57,146 bases of DNA from Eubacteriales bacterium (GCA_030527665.1 JAUNAK010000008.1:1-57146); one strand, 5' to 3'; positions 33,740 to 42,568 are shown, counted from the stretch's first letter. The notes: generated from the letters alone by a model not told the origin. Numbers and translations: made by a program.

Positions 33740-35290
33740 TTATTCATCATCCCCGTCACTGAGTGCTTCACTCTGACGAACCAGTACCTTCTTGTCATAA
33801 CCGGAGAAGGCATCGTCTACCATTGCACGATCCGGCTTCGGTGTTACCAGAGAAATGATCGGAACGGTAACCAGACCAAGCAGCATACAGAAGGCACCTG
33901 CATTGATCGGAGACTGCAGCAGAGCCGGAAGAGATGCTCTTGCGATCATGTTGTAAACCATGAATACAGAAGAGAAGATAAAGCTTACCCAGCAGGCAGC
34001 CGCACTGGTCTTCTTCCAGTACAGTGCGTACAGGAACGGAGCCAGGAAAGCACCAGCCATTGCACCCCAGGAGATACCCATCAGCTGTGCGATGAAGGTA
34101 ACGTTGGACTTGTACTGAATCAATGCGATCACTACGGAGATTGCAATGAACACAACGATAAACAGACGCATAACCAGAACCTGTTTCTTCTCTCCCATCT
34201 TCTTGTCAAAGCAGTTTTTGATCAGGTCGATGGTCAGTGTGGAACTGGATGTCAGAACCAGAGAAGACAGGGTAGACATGGATGCGGAAAGCACCAGAAT
34301 TACCACTACTGCGATCAGGATGTCCGGAAGTGTGGACAGCATGGTCGGAATAATGGAGTCAAATCCATTTGCAGCAACATCGATCTGATCCTGGAACAGA
34401 CGTCCGAAACCGCCGAGGAAATAGCATCCGCCGGCAACGATCAGTGCAAAGAATGTAGAAACGACCGTTCCCTTTGCAATGGATTTCTCACTCTTGATCG
34501 CATAGAACTTCTGTACCATCTGCGGAAGTCCCCATGTACCGAGAGAGGTCAGGATAACAACACCCAGAAGGTTCAACGGATCCGGTCCGAAGAAGGATGC
34601 AAATACACCCGGTGTTGTAGATACAGACTCATCAACAACGCGTCCCATTCCATCCAGCGCTGCCAGGAAACCGCCCTGGCTGTTCAGTACAGACAGGATA
34701 ACCGCAACAATACCGAAGAGCATGATAATACCCTGAATAAAGTCATTGATTGCAGTTGCCATATAACCGCCGGCAATAACATAGATACCGGTAAGAACCG
34801 CCATGGCGATAACACAAATGGTGTAATCGATATTGAATGCCATTCCGAACAGACGGGAAAGACCGTTGTACAGAGAAGCGGTATACGGAATCATGAATAT
34901 AAACGTAATAATGGATGCCGCGATGCGAAGACTGTTGTTATTGAAACGCTTGCCGAAGAAATCCGGCATGGTTGCGGAATCAATGTGCTGGGTCATAATT
35001 CTGGTACGACGACCGAGAATCGCCCATGCCAGAAGAGATCCGATCACACAGTTTCCGATACCGATCCATGTGGATGCAATACCGTATTTCCATCCGAACT
35101 GTCCGGCATATCCGACAAAGATTACTGCAGAAAAATAGGATGTTCCGTATGCAAAAGCGCTGAGCCACGGTCCGACGCTTCTTCCGCCGAGAACAAATCC
35201 ATTTACATCAGTTGCATGCTGCCGGCAGTAAAATCCGATGCCGATCATGACGGCAAAGAAAACCACCAGGAGAAGTACTTTGATAACCAT
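33740..35290 (-). CDS. Sodium:solute symporter family protein (PutP-like)
   Basis: 516-residue SSS-family transporter with 13 predicted helices. It has the family features GGRSVGPWLSAFAYGTSYFS near helix 2, the TDFIQ-like NDFIQGIIMLFG and the helix 8 SSLVLTSSSTLTIDL that carries sodium ligands. Closest in overall pattern to proline or pantothenate symporters, but the substrate cannot be fixed. The ATG at 35288-35290 follows GGGGTAAG; another ATG five codons earlier lacks a ribosome binding site. It stands alone, with a strong promoter (35378-35406) and two operator-like palindromes in the leader, so its expression is probably under a dedicated repressor. Confidence 0.92.
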   Translation of the reverse strand: MVIKVLLLVVFFAVMIGIGFYCRQHATDVNGFVLGGRSVGPWLSAFAYGTSYFSAVIFVGYAGQFGWKYGIASTWIGIGNCVIGSLLAWAILGRRTRIMTQHIDSATMPDFFGKRFNNNSLRIAASIITFIFMIPYTASLYNGLSRLFGMAFNIDYTICVIAMAVLTGIYVIAGGYMATAINDFIQGIIMLFGIVAVILSVLNSQGGFLAALDGMGRVVDESVSTTPGVFASFFGPDPLNLLGVVILTSLGTWGLPQMVQKFYAIKSEKSIAKGTVVSTFFALIVAGGCYFLGGFGRLFQDQIDVAANGFDSIIPTMLSTLPDILIAVVVILVLSASMSTLSSLVLTSSSTLTIDLIKNCFDKKMGEKKQVLVMRLFIVVFIAISVVIALIQYKSNVTFIAQLMGISWGAMAGAFLAPFLYALYWKKTSAAACWVSFIFSSVFMVYNMIARASLPALLQSPINAGAFCMLLGLVTVPIISLVTPKPDRAMVDDAFSGYDKKVLVRQSEALSDGDDE

Positions 35291-35330
35291 ACTCTTACCC
35301 CACATAATTTATAATTTTTTTCGTGCGTTG

Positions 35331-35366
35331 AAGTGTAACACTTAGACGCTTTAAAGTGTAACACTT
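35331..35366 (-). promoter_or_regulatory. Tandem operator-like palindromes upstream of the symporter
   Basis: AAGTGT-A-ACACTT occurs twice (35331-35343 and 35354-35366), 23 bp apart, with a degenerate third copy toward 35370. They lie at about +5 to +40 relative to the predicted start, the usual location for a repressor roadblock. Confidence 0.7.
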
Positions 35367-35377
35367 AAACGTGTTAA

Positions 35378-35406
35378 AGCATACCATTCTTATTGTTTAC
35401 TGTCAA
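35378..35406 (-). promoter_or_regulatory. Symporter promoter
   Basis: Minus strand consensus -35 TTGACA (35401-35406), 17-nt spacer and -10 TATGCT (35378-35383). Confidence 0.8.
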
Positions 35407-35420
35407 TAGACCATGAACAG

Positions 35421-35465
35421 AAAAAGCGACAAATGTACTGCTTTTGCATACATTTGTCGCTTTTT
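35421..35465. terminator. Symmetric terminator between azlD and the symporter promoter
   Basis: 17-bp perfect stem AAAAAGCGACAAATGTA and its complement with an 11-nt loop, ending in T-runs on both strands. It ends the AAA-azlC-azlD transcript. Confidence 0.92.
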
Positions 35466-35595
35466 TATATACAAATTAAAAAATTTCGTTTTTACTTTGT
35501 TTTTCTCACACAGCCGGTTCTCCGACCGAAAAAAAGCACAGCTCACAGTGTCCGGCAGCAGAAACCGCTTTCAGCTTCCCTCTTAAACGCCTCGG

Positions 35596-35928
35596 TTATA
35601 AAATAAACTGGATCAGCAGCATGTAACACACGGTTCCGCCCAGAATACTGATCAATACATTTCGCTTCCATACATGCAGCAGAATGACCGCTGCGCAGCC
35701 GAGAAGTTCCGGAACGGCATGACTGCCGCTGAAGGGCTGAATATCCTTCAGGCAATAAACGACCAGCATGCCGATCACGGCTGTCGGAAGCACCTGACTC
35801 AGATAATGCATGACCTTCGGCATATTTTCCTTTGAACGGAAGACCAGAAAGGGAAGGGCCCGAATCGCCGCTGTCACCAGTGCCATCACCAGAACCAGGA
35901 TGGCTCCATACGTACTTCCTGCCATCAT
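35596..35928 (-). CDS. azlD: AzlD family protein (second copy)
   Basis: 110-residue membrane protein with four helices: GAILVLVMALVTAAIRALPFL, then VLPTAVIGMLVVYCLK and HAVPELLGCAAVILLHVW. Small subunit of an AzlCD-type exporter. Two adjacent ATG codons are possible (35928 overlaps the azlC stop by 4 nt, 35925 by one); both follow GGAGG. It differs clearly from the 25.3-kb copy, so this is a paralogous pair and not a recent duplication. A terminator follows at 35421. Confidence 0.92.
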   Translation of the reverse strand: MMAGSTYGAILVLVMALVTAAIRALPFLVFRSKENMPKVMHYLSQVLPTAVIGMLVVYCLKDIQPFSGSHAVPELLGCAAVILLHVWKRNVLISILGGTVCYMLLIQFIL

Positions 35929-36635
35929 TCCTCCCCTCCTTCCGAATCAAGACCTTTCCGGAACAGCAGAAGGATCGCGGTAATTCCGACCATTGCAGGA
36001 ATCAGGAAATATGTCCTTCCAAACACTACTCTGCAGACGGCCGTAACAGCAATACCGATCACAGCCGGCGCATGCCGCTTTGTTGTCAGCCACTGCTCTG
36101 TGAACGTCGTTACAAACAATGCGGTCATGGAAAAATCGATTCCTGCCGTATTGAAAGTGATCACACTACCCAGAAGGGCACCGATCACCGAACCCAGAAC
36201 CCAGTAACACTGGTCCATCAGGGTAACCAGAAAATAGAAGGTCGGTCCGTCTGTTCCTTCCGGATGATCTCCATTGCACAGAAGCGAATAGGTCTCATCG
36301 GTCAGACCGAAGATCATGTACGGCTTCCTGCTGCCTGCATCCGCATAGTTTTCGATCATGGCAACACTGTAGAACAGATGCCGCGCATTCACCAGAAGGG
36401 TCATTACCGCCGTCATCAGGATCGACGCGCCTCCGGTCAGCAGTGACACGCCTACATACTGCATAGAGCCGGCATAGATCAGTCCGCTCATAGCCAGCGC
36501 CCATAATACTCCGTAACCGGCATCATGCAGAACGATTCCGAATCCGATCCCCAGCACAAGATAACCAGCCATTACCGGCAGTGATCGAATAAAAGCCTGC
36601 TTAACCACATGACCGGTAAGTTTTCTTTCTTTCAC
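35925..36635 (-). CDS. azlC: AzlC family permease (second copy)
   Basis: 236-residue membrane protein with about seven helices. Conserved elements include SLPVMAGYLVLGIGFGIVL, IYAGSMQYVGVSLLTGG, NARHLFYSVAMIENY and GLTDETYSLLC. It pairs with AzlD to export branched-chain amino acids or related compounds. The gene begins 3 nt after the stop of the Lon-like AAA gene, so the three genes form one transcript; the reason for joining an ATPase of the TelA-associated module to an exporter is unknown. Confidence 0.93.
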   Translation of the reverse strand: MKERKLTGHVVKQAFIRSLPVMAGYLVLGIGFGIVLHDAGYGVLWALAMSGLIYAGSMQYVGVSLLTGGASILMTAVMTLLVNARHLFYSVAMIENYADAGSRKPYMIFGLTDETYSLLCNGDHPEGTDGPTFYFLVTLMDQCYWVLGSVIGALLGSVITFNTAGIDFSMTALFVTTFTEQWLTTKRHAPAVIGIAVTAVCRVVFGRTYFLIPAMVGITAILLLFRKGLDSEGGEE

Positions 36636-36638
36636 AAA

Positions 36639-38177
36639 TTACACACTTTCTCCGCGGAGCAGTTTCTCGACAGTCTCCGCATCGAATACCACTCCTTTTA
36701 CTTTCTTTGTTTCAATCTGATACAACGCATTTGCCGCCAGATGCTCTGCTGCCTGTTCCAGATCACGGCAGCCCGGCTGGGAGGCAAAAATACGAACAAC
36801 GGCAGCTGCCGCCTCATCGGTGACAACACACTCCTCCGGCTGCATGCCCATTCTCTTCAGGATCTTGGGAAGTGCAAAGCGGGTGAAAATGACCTGTTTT
36901 TCCTCCGGCGTATAATCCGGAATATCGATGACCGCAAAGCGGCTCATCAGCGGCGCACTGATCCTGGATTTGTCATTTGCCGTAGCAATCGGATATACAC
37001 CTCCGGTGGGAATCATGCATTCCATGTAGTTGTCCGTGTATCCCAGATTATCCAGCAGTGTCAGAAGTGCATCGGCCGGGTTGCCGTTGCTGCCTACCGC
37101 ATCGGCCTTATCCAGCTCGTTGATAATAAATACCTGATTGGAGGATCCCGCCTGCGAGAAGGCCTCCATGATCAGTCCCGGTTTAGCATTGGCATAAACA
37201 CGTGGACTGCCTGTCAATGCCTCTGCATCCTTGATCGCGCTCATATCCAGAGCCGTCCAGGGAAGCTTCAGAATACGCGCCACCGCATAGGACAGCTGCG
37301 ATTTTCCGACACCTGCCGGTCCTGCCAGCAGCAGACCGTAGGCCGGAAGTGTATGGGTACGATTAATCTGAATGATCGTCTCAATGATTCTCTGTTTTAC
37401 CTGATCCATACCGTAAAGCTCTTCGTCCAGGATCCGTCTGGCCTCCTCTGCATCGATCGATGCAAAATACGAGCCTCTCCACTGGATCTGCAGCATCATG
37501 GAAAGGGCACGCTGTGCATGTCTTCTCTCCTCCGGACTGATCGCCGTTGTTTTGCACATCAGAATGTTCCGCTGTGCCCACCGGCGGATATTGGCCGGCA
37601 GCGTCTCCGCTGCACAGCTGAGGAAATCCATGATACTTGACATATCGGAAAGGATCAGATCATCCTGCTCTTCCTCATCCTCATCTGCATCTGCTGCGCT
37701 CTTCTCCTCTTCCGGCCTGCTCAGAAGCAGCCGTCCGATCACCATCTGCAGAAAAGCATCGTTGCCCGTCTGGATATTGCCGTCACGATAGATCGCACGG
37801 ATCTTATAGACAGCAAATCCTTCATCGGTATTTTTTCCGGACAGCCGCACATAGAGCTGGTTCTCTCCCAGCCACTTCAGCAAAGATGAAAAACGGCGGT
37901 CGATCGCCAGCACATCACCGAACCGGAGCATATCATCGATCTTATACTGAAAGCTGTTTCTCCTCTCCGGACTGACAAAGGAACCGTTCTGGTGATGTTT
38001 CATCTCTTTTTCCGGATTATCCAGAATCATGATCGGATGTTCCGGAGACGCCTCCTCTGCCTCCGAATAGATCATGCGGCATTCATTTTTCTTCTTTATA
38101 TCTTCGACTGTACTTTTTCTCGCAGCCAACATTTTCGAATCAAAAACCACGCTTCCCCGTGACGGTATTTTTGCCAT
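36639..38177 (-). CDS. Lon-like AAA+ ATPase without protease domain
   Basis: 512 residues from ATG 38175-38177 behind GGAG; a slightly earlier ATG touches its own ribosome binding site. The C-terminal half is AAA+ of Lon type: YGMDQVKQRIIETI before Walker A GPAGVGKSQL, Walker B VFIINELDKAD, sensor TANDKSRISAPLMSRF and a lid GCRDLEQAAEHLAANAL. The Walker B acidic pair reads Asn-Glu instead of Asp-Glu. No Ser-Lys protease domain follows. The N-terminal 240 residues are unlike the Lon LON domain and contain an acidic run near 165-180. Divergent from the XpaC-like and TelA genes; probably an unfoldase or remodelling ATPase for that module. Confidence 0.85.
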   Translation of the reverse strand: MAKIPSRGSVVFDSKMLAARKSTVEDIKKKNECRMIYSEAEEASPEHPIMILDNPEKEMKHHQNGSFVSPERRNSFQYKIDDMLRFGDVLAIDRRFSSLLKWLGENQLYVRLSGKNTDEGFAVYKIRAIYRDGNIQTGNDAFLQMVIGRLLLSRPEEEKSAADADEDEEEQDDLILSDMSSIMDFLSCAAETLPANIRRWAQRNILMCKTTAISPEERRHAQRALSMMLQIQWRGSYFASIDAEEARRILDEELYGMDQVKQRIIETIIQINRTHTLPAYGLLLAGPAGVGKSQLSYAVARILKLPWTALDMSAIKDAEALTGSPRVYANAKPGLIMEAFSQAGSSNQVFIINELDKADAVGSNGNPADALLTLLDNLGYTDNYMECMIPTGGVYPIATANDKSRISAPLMSRFAVIDIPDYTPEEKQVIFTRFALPKILKRMGMQPEECVVTDEAAAAVVRIFASQPGCRDLEQAAEHLAANALYQIETKKVKGVVFDAETVEKLLRGESV

Positions 38178-38299
38178 ACTGTTCTCCATTCCTCATAAAA
38201 CCCGTACTCAACATACGGATTCCTGCCTGTTACTATCTGCAGAATCCCCTTCCGGATCCGCATCCTGTTTGTGCACCGTATCAGCCGGAACGGCCTGTC

Positions 38300-38394
38300 G
38301 ATCCTCTCTATCCGGAGAATACGGCCTTCCGATCTTCTCTATCCGAAGATACGCGGCCTTCCGCTCCTCTCTATCCGAAGATACGCGGCCTTCC
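38300..38394. repeat. Three-copy 32-bp tandem repeat
   Basis: Copies at 38300-38330 (31 bp), 38331-38362 and 38363-38394 (32 bp each) with core CTCTATCCGAAGATACGCGG. The period is not a multiple of three and no conserved protein is encoded. It occupies the divergent intergenic region (38178-38572, 395 nt) between the Lon-like AAA and the XpaC-like genes, which otherwise contains only leader sequence. Confidence 0.9.
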
Positions 38395-38572
38395 GGAATT
38401 CCCTCAGCTCCCGGCTTCCGAATCACACACTGCACACGGCTGCAAAAGCCGCAGGACTATCGTACTATAAAAATCTTCTTATAAAAAGAGAAATTTTTGT
38501 AAAAAAGCCCCCTTTTATATGCCCCTATGGTAAAATAAGTATCACGTCAGAGAATATCTCGGAGGTAAATAC

Positions 38573-39433
38573 ATGAGAAAAAACAAACGCGGACTATTGG
38601 TTGCAGCTTTATTGATCGGCCTGCTTGTCGTGACCAGCGGCACAGGCAGCAATCTCGGCTTTTTCTTTCGGTTCATCCGCGGTCTTGCTACGGCAGGAAT
38701 CCTTTTGACCGGCGGTCTGGTTGCTCTGATCATTTATCTGACCAAACAGGACAATAAGAAAAAAGGCCAGAACCTTGGCAGCAATAAGCAGGATCCGATC
38801 GATACGACCTATCGCGAGATTCCGAATCCGGCATCCGGGACACCGCATCCGGCGCAATCCACTGCATCCGCGCAGGGGAGAGGATTCAGTGAGCCGCCCT
38901 TTACCGGTGCTTCTTTTTCCGGAAGCCCCCGTACAGCAGTAGAAAAACTTTTCTACCCGTATCGTACCAGCCCGGGGCTGGGCTCCATCGTTCACACCGC
39001 ACTGCAGCAGAGCAGAAGACACGAGGAACAGGAGCGAAAATATACGGAACTGGTTGCACGCCGTTTCGGTACAGGAACCATGACCTATACCAAATATATG
39101 ACCCTGCAGGCAGATGCAACCGATGCGATGTTCCGGGTCTACCAGAAGATTGCAAACCGTATGGTTGCTTTCAATGACAAGGAATACCAGCACCTGATCA
39201 CTTCCATGTACAAATACGACTCTATTCCGGATGACATCCAGGAAGCACGGCTGGCCCTTTATCAGGATAACCTGAAAGAAATGAAAGATTCTCTCCGTGA
39301 GAACGAACAGACCATGTATGCCATCGATCAGCTGCTTCTGGAACTTGCGGATGCCAACTATTCGGAAAGCGGTATCCAGGAACAGATCGAGACATTAACC
39401 AAACAATTAGACTATTACAAACAGGCACTTTAA
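38573..39433 (+). CDS. XpaC-like membrane protein
   Basis: 286 residues. Two N-terminal hydrophobic segments (about 7-24 and 38-58) are followed by a Pro/Ser/Thr-rich linker and a helical, coiled-coil-prone C-terminal domain (about 120-286) ending in repeated Leu/Glu/Gln heptads. The layout fits the XpaC family (called 5-bromo-4-chloroindolyl phosphate hydrolysis protein), whose genes commonly precede telA in Firmicutes; telA follows here after 67 nt. Sequence motifs for the family are weak, so context carries part of the assignment. Start ATG after CGGAGG. Confidence 0.7.
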   Translation: MRKNKRGLLVAALLIGLLVVTSGTGSNLGFFFRFIRGLATAGILLTGGLVALIIYLTKQDNKKKGQNLGSNKQDPIDTTYREIPNPASGTPHPAQSTASAQGRGFSEPPFTGASFSGSPRTAVEKLFYPYRTSPGLGSIVHTALQQSRRHEEQERKYTELVARRFGTGTMTYTKYMTLQADATDAMFRVYQKIANRMVAFNDKEYQHLITSMYKYDSIPDDIQEARLALYQDNLKEMKDSLRENEQTMYAIDQLLLELADANYSESGIQEQIETLTKQLDYYKQAL

Positions 39434-39500
39434 TCCGGAACCTAGCATTCCGAAAATACCCTGCAGAATTCTGCAGTGAGGATACAGGAGGAAAACCACC

Positions 39501-40670
39501 ATGGCATTTTCATTAGATCTTCCGAGCAAAGAAGAGATCAAACAGGCAGTTGAAGCGGAAACCGCTGTTGAACCGGAGGTAAAACTGATCATCTCCGATA
39601 CTTCCGCCGTTAAAGGAAGCGAGATCGTCAATGCCGATCTTACCAACTTCGAAGAAGTAAAGAGTTTCACTTCCGCCATCGAAGAATTCGGTACCGATGT
39701 AGTCAAACAGTCTGCCAAGAAAAACGAAATTATGAAGACCCGTCTGAACGAGCTTTCCAGAGCCGGCGGCGAAAGCGGTGCTGTTGCCAAAGGTCTGGAG
39801 GATCTGAGTGCACAGATGAAGGATCTGGATCCCTCCGCTGTCGATTTCATGAAATCCGGTCCCTTATCCAAGCTTTTCAATCCGGTACGTTCCTACTTCA
39901 ACAAATACCAGACGGCAGATGCTGCGATCGCACAGATCATCTCCTCTCTGGAAACCGGTGCACGGGTACTGACCGACGACAACACCACACTGGAGATTGA
40001 GCAGGCTTCCATGCGTGATCTGACTCGCCAGCTGAATCAGAAGATCGCCCTTGGCCAGGAGCTGGACGATTACCTGACTTCTCAGATCACCAAACTTCGC
40101 ACCGAGAATGCCGATCCGGACCGTATCCGCTTCGTTGAAGAGGACATCCTCTTCCCGCTGCGTCAGCGGCTCATTGATTTCAACCAGATGCTGGCCGTAA
40201 ACCAGAACGGTATCATTGCCATGGAGATCATCCGCAAAAACAACCTGGAGCTGATCCGTTCTGTCAGACGCGCACAGACCGTAACCGTATCCGCACTGAC
40301 CGTTGCCGTTACCGTTGCCGGTGCTCTCTATAATCAGAAGGTCGTTCTTGAAAAGGTACAGGTTCTGAACCAGACAACCAACAATATGATTGCCTCCACC
40401 TCTTCCATGCTGAAGAATCAGGGAATCGCCATTCAGAAGCAGGCCGTGGAATCCAACATCGATGTAGAGACACTGAAGAAAGCCTTTGCCGAAACCTTAG
40501 AGGCACTGGATGACATCAGCCGCTACAAACAGGCTGCACTTCCGCAAATGCGCTCCACGATCGAAGAATTCCGTACACTGGCTGACGAAGGCGAAAAAGC
40601 CATCAACCGCATCGAGAAATCCAGACCGCTGGTTGCTCCGATCAACAACGAAAACAAAGAACAGAAATAA
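39501..40670 (+). CDS. telA: TelA family toxic-anion-resistance protein
   Basis: 389-residue soluble, almost wholly alpha-helical protein of the TelA family (PF05816; B. subtilis YaaN). Features: SLETGARVLTDDNTTLEIEQ in the middle, then DILFPLRQRLIDFNQMLAVNQNG split by helices, and the conserved ELIRSVRRAQTVTVSALTVAVTVAGAL segment in the C-terminal part. TelA proteins are linked to tellurite and cell-envelope stress responses and occur with XpaC, MoxR and vWA proteins. It is cotranscribed with the XpaC-like gene and ends at a terminator. No TerD or TerC genes are in the window. Confidence 0.95.
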   Translation: MAFSLDLPSKEEIKQAVEAETAVEPEVKLIISDTSAVKGSEIVNADLTNFEEVKSFTSAIEEFGTDVVKQSAKKNEIMKTRLNELSRAGGESGAVAKGLEDLSAQMKDLDPSAVDFMKSGPLSKLFNPVRSYFNKYQTADAAIAQIISSLETGARVLTDDNTTLEIEQASMRDLTRQLNQKIALGQELDDYLTSQITKLRTENADPDRIRFVEEDILFPLRQRLIDFNQMLAVNQNGIIAMEIIRKNNLELIRSVRRAQTVTVSALTVAVTVAGALYNQKVVLEKVQVLNQTTNNMIASTSSMLKNQGIAIQKQAVESNIDVETLKKAFAETLEALDDISRYKQAALPQMRSTIEEFRTLADEGEKAINRIEKSRPLVAPINNENKEQK

Positions 40671-40732
40671 TATCCGAAACACAGCTGGTGCCGGCATGAA
40701 ACACCTGTCCGGGCAGAACCGGCATTCGTCAC

Positions 40733-40765
40733 AAAAGGGACCGCTCATCGAGCGATCCCTTTTTC
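40733..40765 (+). terminator. Terminator after telA
   Basis: Stem AAAGGGA..CGCTC / GAGCG..TCCCTTT with a 3-nt loop and TTTTT. It lies in the gap between the convergent telA and DUF2974 genes. Confidence 0.9.
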
Positions 40766-40780
40766 TTTTACCCTTCGTTG

Positions 40781-41932
40781 TCAGCCTCCTGCCGGAATGC
40801 CCCTTTTATCATCCGCATCCACCTTATCTGCTTCTATAAGCTCAGAATCCTTCAGATCGCCGCTGATCAGAAGCAGCAGTATATGCTTCAGAAAATACCG
40901 CATCTCCTCGTCCATGTCCCGGTAATTCCGAAACAGCATAGTAAGCGTCTTCGCATTGCCCCTGCGAATATCGTCTACGCTTTCCACGCCGGTCGCATAG
41001 AGCAGATCAAAAACCGTATCGATAAAGAGTGCTTTATCCTCCGGACTGATCCGATAGACCCATGCATTCAATCTCTCCAGCATTTTTTTCGCTGCCGCAT
41101 CCGGTTTCTTCCGTTCTTTCAGCTCCGTCCCGATTACTTCCCAGCTCATCATATTGTGCTGCCAGACACCCATGCCATTGCTTTCAATGACCTTGGGTTC
41201 CGCTTCCTGCTCAAACAGCATGCCGAATACTGAAAACTGCGGAACGTTTTTTTGTATCCGCTCCCGAATACGGCTGTATCCGGGCTTCGCCAGATCCTCC
41301 TCGTAAAATCCCGGTCCGTCATGGGAATACACACGATGGATCCGTACCTGTATCTCTTCCGGGCAGTTGGATGCGGCATAAACAGCCAGATTTCCGCCTT
41401 TAGAATGACCGCCCAGAATCAACGTACCTTTTTCCTCTGCAGCGATCCGGTTCAGATACTCCAGCGCTTCCTTCTGTGCCGGTATGGGCGCTGTCAGAGA
41501 CAGTTTGAAGTCCTCTTTCCATCCGGTCATCGTCCAGTCGGTTCCCCTGTATGCCACGTAGACCAGCCCAGGCTGCAGCCGAAAGCTCACAGCAGCAAAC
41601 TGCTTTCCCCGTTCCGGATTCAGTTCTTCTCTGTATCCGAATATGCGGATATCCCGAAAACGCGGACTTGCCGCCAGCGCCCCCAGGAGTTCAATATTCT
41701 CTTCCGTACTCCATACCTCATGCAGCATCGCCGGAAAATTCTCCGCCCGGAAAATATCCCGTAAAGCCACGCCTTCCGGATTACCCTCCAGCAGTTCCGG
41801 CTCCTGAAAATGCAGATAGGCCAGATCCGAAAAGATCATACTGTCCACTTCACACGGATATCGTCTGGAAAAGGGCTCCAGATTATCTCTTGCATAAGTG
41901 ATAAAATTTGCTGCCTTGCGCCGTTCTGCCAT
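40781..41932 (-). CDS. DUF2974 / Mbeg1-like alpha/beta-hydrolase
   Basis: 383 residues. Alpha/beta-hydrolase core with the nucleophile elbow LGGHSKGGNLAVYAAS (serine near residue 172), preceded by VYVAYRGTDWTMTGWKEDF, the oxyanion region of class 3 lipase-like proteins. A conserved YSHDGPGF with candidate Asp follows. This combination is the DUF2974 (Mbeg1-like) family, common in Lachnospiraceae and of unknown substrate. No signal peptide. Convergent with telA, no operon partners. Start ATG after GGGAGG. Confidence 0.9.
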   Translation of the reverse strand: MAERRKAANFITYARDNLEPFSRRYPCEVDSMIFSDLAYLHFQEPELLEGNPEGVALRDIFRAENFPAMLHEVWSTEENIELLGALAASPRFRDIRIFGYREELNPERGKQFAAVSFRLQPGLVYVAYRGTDWTMTGWKEDFKLSLTAPIPAQKEALEYLNRIAAEEKGTLILGGHSKGGNLAVYAASNCPEEIQVRIHRVYSHDGPGFYEEDLAKPGYSRIRERIQKNVPQFSVFGMLFEQEAEPKVIESNGMGVWQHNMMSWEVIGTELKERKKPDAAAKKMLERLNAWVYRISPEDKALFIDTVFDLLYATGVESVDDIRRGNAKTLTMLFRNYRDMDEEMRYFLKHILLLLISGDLKDSELIEADKVDADDKRGIPAGG

Positions 41933-41939
41933 ACTTCAG

Positions 41940-42241
41940 CCTCCCTCGTATGATCTCTATGCGAGATTCACATATCGTTGTATCATCCCCATCAGTATAA
42001 CCCATACCAGCCAAAAAAAGTATGAAATCCCGGTGAACTGCAATCTGCATACAGGGATCTGCCAAGCATCTCCCAAAGTAAACACAGACGTTCTTCGCTT
42101 CGAGTCTGCTTCCTCTCCTGACTCTGTGCCTCATGAATATGCGCATTGCATAACTCTGAGAAACACGCTTTGCGAGTTTCTCAAGTTGTCGCGGTGCTCC
42201 TCGAATGCTCGTGCAGGCACGGCATTCTCATCGCTGCTCGC
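41940..42241. other. Hairpin-rich intergenic stretch
   Basis: About 300 nt without a gene between the DUF2974 gene and the tRNAs. It contains several local inverted repeats, for example CAGAC..GTCTG near 42080-42105 and GAGAAAC..GTTTCTC near 42160-42185, and a GTGC/GCAC-rich part at 42195-42241. The left end holds the DUF2974 ribosome binding site and a TATACT. I recognise no RNA family. Confidence 0.4.
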
Positions 42242-42243
42242 AC

Positions 42244-42272
42244 AAAAAAACAGAGTACCATACGGTACTCTG
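42244..42272 (-). terminator. Terminator of the tRNA-Pro transcript
   Basis: CAGAGTACC..GGTACTCTG hairpin followed on the minus strand by seven T residues. Confidence 0.88.
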
Positions 42273-42281
42273 CCTTCATCG

Positions 42282-42356
<75 letters not shown>

Positions 42357-42393
42357 TTTCAATATAAAATTGTATGAGACTTTAAGTCTCAAG

Positions 42394-42468
<75 letters not shown>

Positions 42469-42568
42469 TTCCTGTGATCCGACGAAGTTCTTCATCGGTC
42501 AACACAAGAGATTATATGACTTTGTTTTACAAAAGTCAACACTATTTATAAAAATATTTTTAGTATTT

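Noticed and set aside
38300-38394. Possible CRISPR array
   Set aside because: The units are directly abutting near-identical repeats with no unique spacers and no cas genes nearby.
38208-38435. 75-codon minus-strand frame over the tandem repeats
   Set aside because: The repeat period is 31-32 bp, not a multiple of three, so the frame is not maintained as a peptide repeat.
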